NCBI GenBank assembly: GCA_027065695.1
Contig: JAMONP010000042.1
Span: 1-37,607, forward strand
Source of the DNA: Desulfuromonadales bacterium
Lineage (GTDB): Bacteria; Desulfobacterota; Desulfuromonadia; Desulfuromonadales; BM103
Reading direction: 5' to 3'
Length of the DNA stretch: 37,607 nucleotides
Below the pieces are notes generated by a model. It did no database searches, had not been told where the DNA came from, and worked only from the letters and a program-made list of their open reading frames with translations. Each line of letters begins with the position of its first letter. Position 1 is the stretch's first letter. This document shows positions 14,687-21,892 of the stretch, piece after piece. Both the position numbers and the translations under genes were made by a program.

Positions 14687-15466
14687 CTATTTTCTCTCTC
14701 TGAAATAACTGTTCAGTTCCAAGGTGTTGTCGAAACTCTTGCTGTTAGCGCGCGAATACTGCAACTGATCGACCTGCCGGAAATCGGCTTTCAGCAGCCT
14801 GTATTGACCCCGTTGCGCCGCGGGGGTCGGCCGCTGGTTCATAGGCCCGACCTGCCAGAGGTAGATGTCTGGTTGTAAGCTTAGCACCGCTTCGGGGTTG
14901 AAGCGCAGCATTCGGCGCTGGCTGCCGCTGACCAGCTCGCCGCCGGCACGGCGGATGATGTCGGCGAGGATATGGCCACCACCGGCGATGGTCAGCGGTG
15001 CTTCAGTGATTTCGTAGAGGACCCGGGGTGACTCGGCAAGCGGCTGCAACTGCTGCAGTTTCCGGCGCTGTTCGGCCACCAGTTTCCGGGCCTGCTCCTC
15101 CCGCCCCAGTTTTTCCCCCAAGGCGAGGGTCTGGGTAAGGATCTCCTCCAGCGTATTCGGCTGGTAGTGGAAAACCTCGGCCGCGACCGAGGTGGCCATC
15201 TCTTTAGAGAAGAAGCGGTTGGAGGAGATGATCAGTAGGTTGGGGCGCAACGAGGTGATGATCTCCAGATTCGGTCGGATGTGCGAGCCGACCTGCGTGG
15301 CCTGGGGAAATTCCAGCACGTTGCGAGTCTTGCCGACCACCAGTGGCCCTGCACCGAGCTGTTCGATGATGTCGGCCGCCGCCGGGGCGAGGATGATGAC
15401 CCGTTGCGCGGCGAAACTAGCGACGGGTAAAAGTAAAAGCAGCAGTGCCGCCAGTAACCTGAACAT
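14687..15466 (-). CDS. BtuF/FecB-like periplasmic substrate-binding protein
   Basis: 259 residues with a signal peptide (MFRLLAALLLLLLPVASFAA, cleavage probably after SFA). A helical-backbone metal-chelate/corrinoid binding fold follows: VIILAPAAADIIEQLGAG, VVGKTRN, GSHIRPNLEIITSLRPNLLI, then EEQARKLVAEQRRKL, and the second lobe GGGHILADIIRRAGGELVSG with VLSLQPDIYLW. It should deliver a corrinoid, cobalt-tetrapyrrole or other metal chelate to the permease and ATPase encoded just upstream. The substrate cannot be read from sequence; riboswitch control points to a B12-related ligand. It overlaps the ATPase gene by 50 bases, with GGAG 8 bases before the ATG. Confidence 0.82.
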   Translation of the reverse strand: MFRLLAALLLLLLPVASFAAQRVIILAPAAADIIEQLGAGPLVVGKTRNVLEFPQATQVGSHIRPNLEIITSLRPNLLIISSNRFFSKEMATSVAAEVFHYQPNTLEEILTQTLALGEKLGREEQARKLVAEQRRKLQQLQPLAESPRVLYEITEAPLTIAGGGHILADIIRRAGGELVSGSQRRMLRFNPEAVLSLQPDIYLWQVGPMNQRPTPAAQRGQYRLLKADFRQVDQLQYSRANSKSFDNTLELNSYFRERK

Positions 15467-16154
15467 CGTAGGTCTCCGTGAGTAGTTCGGGGGTTAAGTG
15501 GGCGTGGCTGACATCGGCCAGCAGTCGCCCCTGTTTCAGCAGCAGAAACCGGTCAAAAAACTGCTCCGCCAGGTTGATGTCGTGGACCGGGGCGATGACC
15601 GTTTCGCGGCGGCCGCCTAGGAGTTCGAAAATCTCCAGGGTGTGGCGGATGTCGAGGCTGGCGTTCGGTTCGTCTAGATAGATGATCGGCGCCTGCTGAT
15701 TGAGCACCCGGGCCAGCATCACCCGCCGTTTTTCACCGCCGGAGAGCTCGTTGAACTGCCGCTCGCGCAGAGGCAGCAGGTCGAGCTGTTGCAGTTGCTG
15801 TTCGCTCAGTTGTCGGTCCGCGTCGCTGAAGCTGTTGCCGATGGCGTGGGGGAAGCGCCCGAACAGCACCACCTCGGCAACGCTGAAGGGGAAGATCAGC
15901 TCAGAGAACTGCGGCAACAGGGAGAACAGCCGGGCCCGCTGGACGACGGGGATCTGCGCCAGCGGCCGGTTGTCGTAGCGGATCTCTCCCCCACAGGGCA
16001 GCAGCCCGCAGAGCAGTTGCAGCAGGGTACTCTTGCCGCTGCCGTTCTCTCCGAGGATGGCGACCTTTTCACCCGGCCGGATCTGCAGCTGATCGATCCG
16101 CAGCTTAAAATCTCCGCGCGCAAAGCTGAGTTTATCGACCCACAGTTCAGCCAT
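15417..16154 (-). CDS. BtuD/FecE-like ABC transporter ATPase
   Basis: ATPase of a type II (BtuCD-like) importer, 245 residues. It has Walker A LGENGSGKSTLLQLL around residue 34, Q-loop LLPQFSE, signature NELSGGEKRRVMLAR around residue 130, Walker B PIIYLDEPNASLD, and the switch HDINLAEQF. I took ATG 16154 (MAELWVDKLSF) because the longer open frame to 16274 would lie inside the permease gene and is low-complexity. It overlaps the permease stop by 8 bases. Confidence 0.9.
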   Translation of the reverse strand: MAELWVDKLSFARGDFKLRIDQLQIRPGEKVAILGENGSGKSTLLQLLCGLLPCGGEIRYDNRPLAQIPVVQRARLFSLLPQFSELIFPFSVAEVVLFGRFPHAIGNSFSDADRQLSEQQLQQLDLLPLRERQFNELSGGEKRRVMLARVLNQQAPIIYLDEPNASLDIRHTLEIFELLGGRRETVIAPVHDINLAEQFFDRFLLLKQGRLLADVSHAHLTPELLTETYDVQVTGGTAAFTFTRR

Positions 16155-17097
16155 GCCAGAGCCTCTCGCGCCGGGTTTGCAGCAGGTAGAGGAAGAAGAT
16201 CCCACCGAGCAGGGCAGTGATGATGCCGACCGGCAGTTCCGCGCCGCCGGGTATAATGGTCCGCGATACGGCATCGGCTACCACCAGCAGCAACGCCCCG
16301 AGCAGCGCCGAGTAGCTCAGGTTTTGCTGCATGTCGCTGCCAAACAGGCTGCGGGCTACGTGAGGAACTATCAGGCCGACGAAGCCGATGATACCGGTGT
16401 AGCTGACCGCCACCGCTACCAGCGCGGTGGCGACGACAAAGGCGAGGCTGCGCAGCCGGTCGACATTGACGCCGAGGGACTGGGCCGAGTATTCATCGAG
16501 GGCCAGCATGTTCAGCTGCAAGGCTTTGGCGGCGAACAGCAGGTAGGCGATCAACAGCACCGCAGCGCAGAGCAGCAGCTTGCCCCAGTCGACGACGAAG
16601 AAGCCGCCCATCAGCCAGAAGACGATGGAGGAGAGGGAGTCCTCAAAAAAATACTTGGCGAAGCTGATCACCGAAGAGGCGACGATGTTCATTACCACCC
16701 CAGCCAGTATCATGGTCACCGGGTTGATGACACCGTTGGTCTTCGACAGCCGGTAGACGGTCAGCAGGCCGACCAGGCCGGTCGCCAGCGCAGCCACCGG
16801 TACCAGCGCGACCGGCAGCCCGAAGGCAATCGCCAACACCGCGCCTAAGGCCGAAGAGCTGGCCGCTCCGGTAGTGAAGCTGTCGGCCAGCGGATTTTTC
16901 AGGGTCAGCTGATAGACGCTCCCGGATAGGCCGAGCATGGCGCCGATCACTGCCGAAAAAAGTACCCGTGGCAGCCGCAGGGAGAAGAGGATATCCCGCT
17001 CCACCGGGGAGGCAGCGAAGGGGTTGATCGCCGTCGAGCCTACCAGACAGGCGGCGATCAGAGTCAGCAGAAAAATAATCAGCAGCAGCTTCTTCAT
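16147..17097 (-). CDS. BtuC/FecCD-family ABC importer permease
   Basis: Membrane subunit of a type II importer for corrinoids, haem or siderophores. The 316 residues are mostly hydrophobic, with 8-10 predicted helices. Family motifs are FSLRLPRVLFSAVIGAMLGL near residue 40, YQLTLKNPLADSFTTGAASS around residue 66, DEYSAQSLGVNVDRLR around residue 205 (the coupling region facing the ATPase) and GIIGFVGLIVPHVARSLFG around residue 240. It starts in an ATGA overlap with the ABC-2 permease, so exporter-type and importer-type subunits are tightly coupled. Local GC is high (one sampled line about 73%). Confidence 0.9.
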   Translation of the reverse strand: MKKLLLIIFLLTLIAACLVGSTAINPFAASPVERDILFSLRLPRVLFSAVIGAMLGLSGSVYQLTLKNPLADSFTTGAASSSALGAVLAIAFGLPVALVPVAALATGLVGLLTVYRLSKTNGVINPVTMILAGVVMNIVASSVISFAKYFFEDSLSSIVFWLMGGFFVVDWGKLLLCAAVLLIAYLLFAAKALQLNMLALDEYSAQSLGVNVDRLRSLAFVVATALVAVAVSYTGIIGFVGLIVPHVARSLFGSDMQQNLSYSALLGALLLVVADAVSRTIIPGGAELPVGIITALLGGIFFLYLLQTRRERLWHG

Positions 17098-17837
17098 ATC
17101 TCGACCCTGGCGACGATCTGTCTGGCGATAAAAAACAAGGTAGCGAGGATCAGGGTCAGCACGCCGAACAGGGTAAAGCTGACCTCCGCCCCCGGAGTCA
17201 GGGTAGCGCGGATCAACTGGGTGCTGTAGGTGAGCGGGAAGATGCTGGCCACGGCGCGGATCGGAAGCGGCATCTGCTCGACCGGAAAGAAGGTCCCGGA
17301 GAGGAACATCATCGGTGTAATCAGAAAAGCGTTGATCGTCGCCTGATCGCTGTGGCTTTTGACGATCATCGCAGCGATGAAGCCGAGCAGGGCAAAGATC
17401 GCCAGATGCAGCAGCAGGGCGAGTAGAAACAGTGGTCCGAAGCGCAGGCTGACTCCGGCCAGCAGGCTGTAAAAAGCGATGATCAGCACCGGGATCAGAC
17501 CGCGGGTGATGCCGTAGCAGGTCTCGCCGACGATGATCTGCCAGCGCTGCAGCGGGGCGAGCAGGAACTCCTCAAAAATTTTGAAATAGAAACGCGAGAT
17601 GTTGATTTCGGTGGCGATCCCGTAGCTCTGGTTCATGCTGCTCATGGTCAGCAGCCCCGGCAGCAGAAAGACCAGATAGTCGACTCCGCCGACTTGGGCG
17701 CCGCGGCCGACGCCGTAGCCGAAGGCGAGCAGGAACAGGGCCGGGGAGACCGCCGAGGCGAGCAGGGTTTTAATCAGCTTGCGGCGCAGGATCAGCATCT
17801 CCCGCAGATAGATGGCGCGGGCTCCGTGCAGGATCAT
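17094..17837 (-). CDS. ABC-2 type transporter permease
   Basis: 247-residue membrane protein of the ABC-2 (NodJ/YadH/DrrB-like) class, normally exporters. It has a cytoplasmic start (ARAIYLREMLILRRKLIKTL), then about six hydrophobic segments, and near residue 180 the class motif TPMMFLSGTFFPVEQMPLPI followed by IFPLTYSTQLIRATL. It overlaps both its ATPase and the BtuC-like permease by ATGA. Substrate unknown. Its place between cbiK and a BtuCDF-type importer under cobalamin control suggests a tetrapyrrole or corrinoid. Confidence 0.88.
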   Translation of the reverse strand: MILHGARAIYLREMLILRRKLIKTLLASAVSPALFLLAFGYGVGRGAQVGGVDYLVFLLPGLLTMSSMNQSYGIATEINISRFYFKIFEEFLLAPLQRWQIIVGETCYGITRGLIPVLIIAFYSLLAGVSLRFGPLFLLALLLHLAIFALLGFIAAMIVKSHSDQATINAFLITPMMFLSGTFFPVEQMPLPIRAVASIFPLTYSTQLIRATLTPGAEVSFTLFGVLTLILATLFFIARQIVARVEI

Positions 17838-18715
17838 GGCGCGATCCTTTTACCGGTCAGCTGCAGAAAAACATCTTCCAGTGTTGTCTCGCGGATCCGT
17901 ACCGAAGTGTCGAGCTGCTCCAGTCGTTGCATCGCCGCCCGGCGGTCAGCGAAAAATTCACTCTCGATCTCATCAGCTCGGTAAATATCGAGGACGAAGT
18001 TGCCGGTCGACTGTTTCAATTGCTCCGGTGTGCCGCCAGCGATGATTCTGGCCTGATCGATGATCAGCACCCGGTCGGCCAGGGTTTCCGCCTCTTCGAT
18101 GTAGTGGGTGGTCAGGAATATAGTGCAGCGCTGTTGCTGGTTGATGCGGCGCAGAAAGGCCCACATTTTGCGCCGGCTGTGAGGGTCGAGGCCGACGGTC
18201 GGTTCATCGAGAAACAGAATCTCCGGCTCGTGGAGCAGGGCGCGGGCGATGACCAGCTTGCGTTTCATACCGCCGGAGAGCTGGCCCGCCGGGGTGTCCC
18301 GTTTGCTGGTCAGGTCGGCGAACTTGAGGCAGCTGTCGATCCGCTGCTGCAGTTCTGCACCCCACATGCCGAACAGGCGGCCGTGGATCAGCAGGTTTTC
18401 GGCAGCGGTCAGCTCCCGGTCGAGGTTATTGTGCTGCGGGACCACGCCGATCAGCTGCTTGAGTGTCAAGCGCTGCGGGTCGAAGCGCTGACCGTGGTAG
18501 TGGATTTCACCGGCGTCCGGTTTGAGCAGCCCGGTGAGCATGTTGATGGTGGTGGTTTTACCGGCCCCGTTGGGGCCGAGAAAGGCGAACAGCTCGCCGC
18601 GGCCGACCTGAAAATCGATCCGGTCGACCGCGACGGTTTTGCCGAAGCTGCGACTCAGGCCGCGGACTTCGATTTCGTCAGGAGTGTTAAAGGTTTTGGG
18701 ATCAGCGCAGCTCAA
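17834..18715 (-). CDS. ABC-2 type transporter ATPase
   Basis: Nucleotide-binding subunit paired with the ABC-2 permease, about 293 residues. It has EVRGLSRSFGKTVAVDRIDF, Walker A FLGPNGAGKTTTINML around residue 43, GVVPQHNNLDRELTAAENL, signature GQLSGGMKRKLVIARAL, Walker B EILFLDEPTVGLDPHSRR and TTHYIEEAE. There is no ATG before Walker A. A TTG at 18715 has GGAGG exactly 6 bases upstream and overlaps cbiK by only 14 bases; the GTG at 18739 lacks a ribosome site. The C-terminal 60-70 residues (FVLDIYRADEIE..RIRETTLEDVFLQLTG) are the usual tail of drug- and lipid-type ABC-2 ATPases. Confidence 0.88.
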   Translation of the reverse strand: MSCADPKTFNTPDEIEVRGLSRSFGKTVAVDRIDFQVGRGELFAFLGPNGAGKTTTINMLTGLLKPDAGEIHYHGQRFDPQRLTLKQLIGVVPQHNNLDRELTAAENLLIHGRLFGMWGAELQQRIDSCLKFADLTSKRDTPAGQLSGGMKRKLVIARALLHEPEILFLDEPTVGLDPHSRRKMWAFLRRINQQQRCTIFLTTHYIEEAETLADRVLIIDQARIIAGGTPEQLKQSTGNFVLDIYRADEIESEFFADRRAAMQRLEQLDTSVRIRETTLEDVFLQLTGKRIAP

Positions 18716-19694
18716 CCCCGGCCTCCGTTGCAGCGTCACTCAGGTGATCGACAAAGATCTGTCGAACTTCGGCATTGTCACCGAGCCCCTGCATGACCGG
18801 TTTGACCTGATAGCCAGCCTTTTGCAGCTGAGTCTTCCAGGAATCCTCTTCGTCACCGGCCATGTCGTTACTGGCGTGATCGCCAGCAACGATCATAAGC
18901 GGCTTGAGCAAGGTTTTCTTGTTATTTCCAGCCTGTAACTTGGTCAGCAGTTCATCGAAATTTGGATGGCCTTCAACCAGCCCGACCAAGGTCCTGACCT
19001 GTGGATAGAGCTGGTTCATCAGCAGTTCAAGTTCGTAATAGAGTCCGGTTGAGAGGTGATCGTTGCCGTGGCCCATGTAGATCAGGGTGGCTTGCTGCTG
19101 CTCGGCCAGTTTGGCGTCGGCGGCTAGGCTTGTAGCCAGTTTCTGCAAATCTTCAGCATAAGGGAAGCGATCCCCCCAGGTGCCCATCAGCGGCCGACCG
19201 AGGGCAATTTTATTGAAGGGACGCCAGCGCTCTTTGAGGGTTTTGATGGAGCGCAGCCCATCGACGTAGGCTTTGACATCCTCAAACTCTTCGCCGTGGG
19301 TCAGGTGGGTCGGCTGTACAACGATTGTCTTGTAACCCTGATCCTGGAGGTCGGCGAGGGTGCCGAGGAGGTTTTTGATCTGATAGAAGTAGTCGGGAAC
19401 CTGTGGGTGGCTGCTGCGGTAGTTCTGATCATCAGCCCGGCCGTGCCATTTCTTGCGGATAATGTTGGAGGTGAAGGCCATCTGCACCAGGGTGTTCGGG
19501 TAGGCGGTTTCGACATCGCGTACGATCGCCAGCAGCGAATCAACGGCGCTTGGGTAGGTGGTGCCGAAAGCAGCGATGACAATGGCGGTCTTGTTGGCAT
19601 CGGCAGACGTTTTTTCCATGGCGAAACTTCCTCCGCAGAGCAGCAGGCTGATGACAAGCAACGATAACAGGGTTTTCAGGGTGTGGTGCAACAT
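18702..19694 (-). CDS. cbiK: Exported anaerobic cobaltochelatase CbiK
   Basis: Inserts Co(II) into sirohydrochlorin to start the anaerobic cobalamin route. From ATG 19694 (AGGAGG about 9 bases upstream) it has 330 residues. The first 24 form a signal peptide (basic start, LLSLLVISLLLC core, GGSFA cleavage site), so the enzyme should be periplasmic; the Cys lacks a lipobox. Mature CbiK features are AIVIAAFGTTYPSAVDSLL, VVQPTHLTHGEEFEDV (metal-binding His), IYMGHGNDH, GLVEGHPN and IVAGDHASNDMAGDEEDSW. Desulfovibrio vulgaris is known to have a periplasmic CbiK. This gene follows two riboswitches and precedes transporter genes. Confidence 0.92.
   Translation of the reverse strand: MLHHTLKTLLSLLVISLLLCGGSFAMEKTSADANKTAIVIAAFGTTYPSAVDSLLAIVRDVETAYPNTLVQMAFTSNIIRKKWHGRADDQNYRSSHPQVPDYFYQIKNLLGTLADLQDQGYKTIVVQPTHLTHGEEFEDVKAYVDGLRSIKTLKERWRPFNKIALGRPLMGTWGDRFPYAEDLQKLATSLAADAKLAEQQQATLIYMGHGNDHLSTGLYYELELLMNQLYPQVRTLVGLVEGHPNFDELLTKLQAGNNKKTLLKPLMIVAGDHASNDMAGDEEDSWKTQLQKAGYQVKPVMQGLGDNAEVRQIFVDHLSDAATEAGVELR
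18722..18726 (-). promoter_or_regulatory. Ribosome-binding site deciding a TTG start
   Basis: GGAGG on the minus strand, 6 bases before TTG 18715, inside the 3' end of cbiK. It fixes the start of the ABC-2 ATPase. Confidence 0.6.
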
Positions 19695-19716
19695 TCTTTG
19701 ATCCTCCTCGTAGATC

Positions 19717-19748
19717 GACAAAAAAGGCCTCCGGTATTTGCGGAGGCC
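19717..19748 (-). terminator. Terminator of the proximal cbiK riboswitch
   Basis: An 8-bp G/C-rich stem (19726-19733 with 19741-19748, seven-base loop) is followed on the minus strand by six U. It lies between the proximal aptamer and the cbiK ribosome site, consistent with transcriptional OFF control. Confidence 0.87.
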
Positions 19749-19797
19749 CGGACGCACCGATCCCTCCGGCAGTTTTTACCATCTACGGCCGGTTATG

Positions 19798-19961
19798 GTA
19801 CCAGGCAGGCTTTCTGGCTTCGGGATCAATCCTCGCTCTTCCCCTTCCCGACAGACTTGAAAATGTCAGTGGGTTGATTGATATCGTTGAAGAGTTCGGT
19901 CCCCCGTCACAGCGGCGGGTCCGCGGGAGTTTTGCACTCCACTTTCCTTGCACCTGAGTAC
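19798..19961 (-). promoter_or_regulatory. Cobalamin riboswitch, proximal copy before cbiK
   Basis: Minus strand: GTACTCAGG pairs with CCTGGTAC to close the aptamer. Inside are a variant of the GGTG..AA element, the core CGCGGACCCGCCGCTGTGA, a long peripheral arm with GTCGGGAAGGGGAAGAGCGA, and CCGAAGCCAGAAAGCCTGCC near the 3' end. This is the standard larger cobalamin aptamer. Together with the terminator at 19717-19748 it forms one complete switch. Confidence 0.9.
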
Positions 19962-19962
19962 C

Positions 19963-20003
19963 GGAAAATAAAGAAGCCCGCAGAGAAAAGAGTCTGCGGG
20001 CTT
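19963..20003 (-). terminator. Terminator of the distal cbiK riboswitch
   Basis: An 11-bp perfect stem (19974-19984 with 19993-20003, eight-base loop) is followed on the minus strand by CTTTATTTTCC. It lies between the two aptamers, so the first riboswitch has its own exit before the second is transcribed. Confidence 0.82.
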
Positions 20004-20068
20004 CATCCGTTTTAGAAGCATCTGTGGTGACCAGCCTCCCGTCTATCCCGGGGAGAAACTGCTGATCG

Positions 20069-20214
20069 TTTGTTTCGGCAGGTCTTCTGACTTGCGAATC
20101 ATCCTCCGAGGCACCTTCCCGATCTTGTCGATCAGTGGTTGTTTGCCTCTTCGTCCTCGCTCACAGCGGCGGGTCCGCGGGGGATTTACACCCCTCTTCC
20201 CTTGACCGAACAAA
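20069..20214 (-). promoter_or_regulatory. Cobalamin riboswitch, distal copy before cbiK
   Basis: Minus strand: TTTGTTCGG (20206-20214) pairs with CCGAAACAAA (20069-20078). Between them are AAGGGAAGAGGGGTGTAAAT, the core GCGGACCCGCCGCTGTGA, a peripheral arm with GGGAAGGTGCCTCGGAGGA, and AAGTCAGAAGACCTGCC. All conserved blocks are present and in order. It is very similar in core to the proximal copy but differs in the peripheral arm. Confidence 0.93.
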
Positions 20215-20242
20215 GTTTTCTGACTATCGAGTAGCCGTAGCC

Positions 20243-20272
20243 GTTATACGGCAGCGGTGTGGGTTGAGTCAA
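20243..20272 (-). promoter_or_regulatory. Promoter of the cbiK-transporter operon
   Basis: Minus strand: TTGACT (20267-20272), 18-base spacer, TATAAC (20243-20248), close to the sigma-70 consensus. The expected start of transcription, near 20236, is about 20 bases before the distal aptamer. Confidence 0.7.
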
Positions 20273-20294
20273 GCTCCTAACAGTCCAATACACA

Positions 20295-21884
20295 CTACCC
20301 TTGACTTTGCTGATACAGATAATCACCAACACCCTGCTGTTGTACGCTGTCCAAATAGTTTTTGATCAATGTCTCAAGATAAGCAGCCACTTGATCTGGA
20401 GCTAGTTTAATGCAAGTTTTTGCCGCAAAACGACTCTCGACACCGTGGATTTTACCACCGAGATGAAGTTCATAACCGGCGACACGCCTGTCAGTTGCAT
20501 CCTTGACCATACAACCGACCAAACCAATATCGGCAAGATGGGGGTGAGCGCAGCCGTGGGGACAACCGGAGATGCCTATGCTCAGAGGCTCTTTGAAATC
20601 CACACAACTTTGCTCCAGACGTATAAGCAGGTTGCTGGCGAACTGTTTGGTTTCACTGACGCCGAACTTACAATATTCACTGCCGACACAGGCCAGGTTG
20701 CGCAAGCGGAAGGGAGAAGGATTAACCGGCAAGGCCAGTGCATCGAGAGCCGCGACCAGAGCTTCTGATGCAGCATTCGGGACATCGAGCAGGACAAAAT
20801 CCTGGGTTGACGTAATCCGCAGAGTTTCCACCTCATGTTTAACCATCAATTGCAGAAGCGTTCGCAACTTTTCAGCTCCGACCCGCCCGCCTGAAGTTTT
20901 ACCACCGATACAGAAACAAGCAGCTTTACGGGCGGGGAAAATCCCGACATGGTGGCGCTGTTCGGCAGAAGTCAATTCGGGCTCCGCACCGCTCGGCAAC
21001 GTATAGCCCAAGCGCTCTGTCAGCACCTGCCGGAATTTATCAACACCCCAATCGGCAAGCAGATGACGGGTCCGGGCCCGGGTACGATTCTCGCGATGAC
21101 CGTGGTCTCTGAAAATACCGGCAACAACCTTGGCCACTTCGACAATTTCAGCTTTGCGGCAATGTAGATCCAAGCGCCTGGCGATCTGCCGTCCGCCACT
21201 CAAGCCACCACCGACCGCCACATCAAAAACGACCTCATCGCCCCTTTGCCCATCACCACTCTGCCCATCGCTCTTTTGCAGGGCGACAAAACTCAAATCC
21301 TGAATTTCGTGGCGCACGCAATGGCAAGCACAACCGGATATGGCAATTTTAAATTTGCGCGGCAGGTTGATAAACTCGCGATTACCGTCGAAATAATTAT
21401 TCACCTCCTGGACAACAGAGGTCACATCACTCAATTCTTCAGCAACCACACCCGACAGCGAACAGGTCACGATATTGCGCATGCAATCGCCGGAGCCCAT
21501 ACGTGTTGTCAACCCGACTTGTTGCAGACGGGCAAATATTTCGGGCAAATTGCGGCACTCGATCCAGTGGAACTGGACATTCTGGCGGGTGGTAAAATCG
21601 GCACAGCCTCGCCCGAAGTCAGTGGAGATATCAATCACTGTCTGCAGCTGATCGCGATTCAGCTCTCCGGCTACAAGTTTCAACCGCATCATCAAATACT
21701 GGGTTGCATCATTTTCGTCATGCAGCTTCTGCGTGTACAACCCGTAGTATTTCATCCGGTCTATGGTATCAGCATCTATCGCCTCACCACTGGCCGCATA
21801 GCGGGCCAGATCATCGAGAACATCGAGGCCGCACTTTTCCCGTTTGAGACGCTCAACCCGCTGTGCTTTGGTTTCCTTGGTCAT
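20295..21884 (-). CDS. Siroheme ferredoxin sulfite/nitrite reductase
   Basis: Six-electron reductase with siroheme and a 4Fe-4S cluster, 529 residues from ATG 21884 (AGGA about 7 bases upstream). Two ferrodoxin-like repeats are visible. The first has FGRGCADFTTRQNVQFHWI and GDCMRNIVTCSLSG. The second carries the cluster and siroheme ligands ACVGSEYCKFGV (CX5C) and GISGCPHGCAHPHLADIGL (CX3C). Placement after cysD, cysN and an APS reductase makes assimilatory sulfite reduction the likely role, although the family includes nitrite reductases. A short hydrophilic insertion (KSDGQSGDGQRGDE) sits where relatives usually have a short loop. Confidence 0.88.
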   Translation of the reverse strand: MTKETKAQRVERLKREKCGLDVLDDLARYAASGEAIDADTIDRMKYYGLYTQKLHDENDATQYLMMRLKLVAGELNRDQLQTVIDISTDFGRGCADFTTRQNVQFHWIECRNLPEIFARLQQVGLTTRMGSGDCMRNIVTCSLSGVVAEELSDVTSVVQEVNNYFDGNREFINLPRKFKIAISGCACHCVRHEIQDLSFVALQKSDGQSGDGQRGDEVVFDVAVGGGLSGGRQIARRLDLHCRKAEIVEVAKVVAGIFRDHGHRENRTRARTRHLLADWGVDKFRQVLTERLGYTLPSGAEPELTSAEQRHHVGIFPARKAACFCIGGKTSGGRVGAEKLRTLLQLMVKHEVETLRITSTQDFVLLDVPNAASEALVAALDALALPVNPSPFRLRNLACVGSEYCKFGVSETKQFASNLLIRLEQSCVDFKEPLSIGISGCPHGCAHPHLADIGLVGCMVKDATDRRVAGYELHLGGKIHGVESRFAAKTCIKLAPDQVAAYLETLIKNYLDSVQQQGVGDYLYQQSQG

Positions 21885-21892
21885 GATTATTC

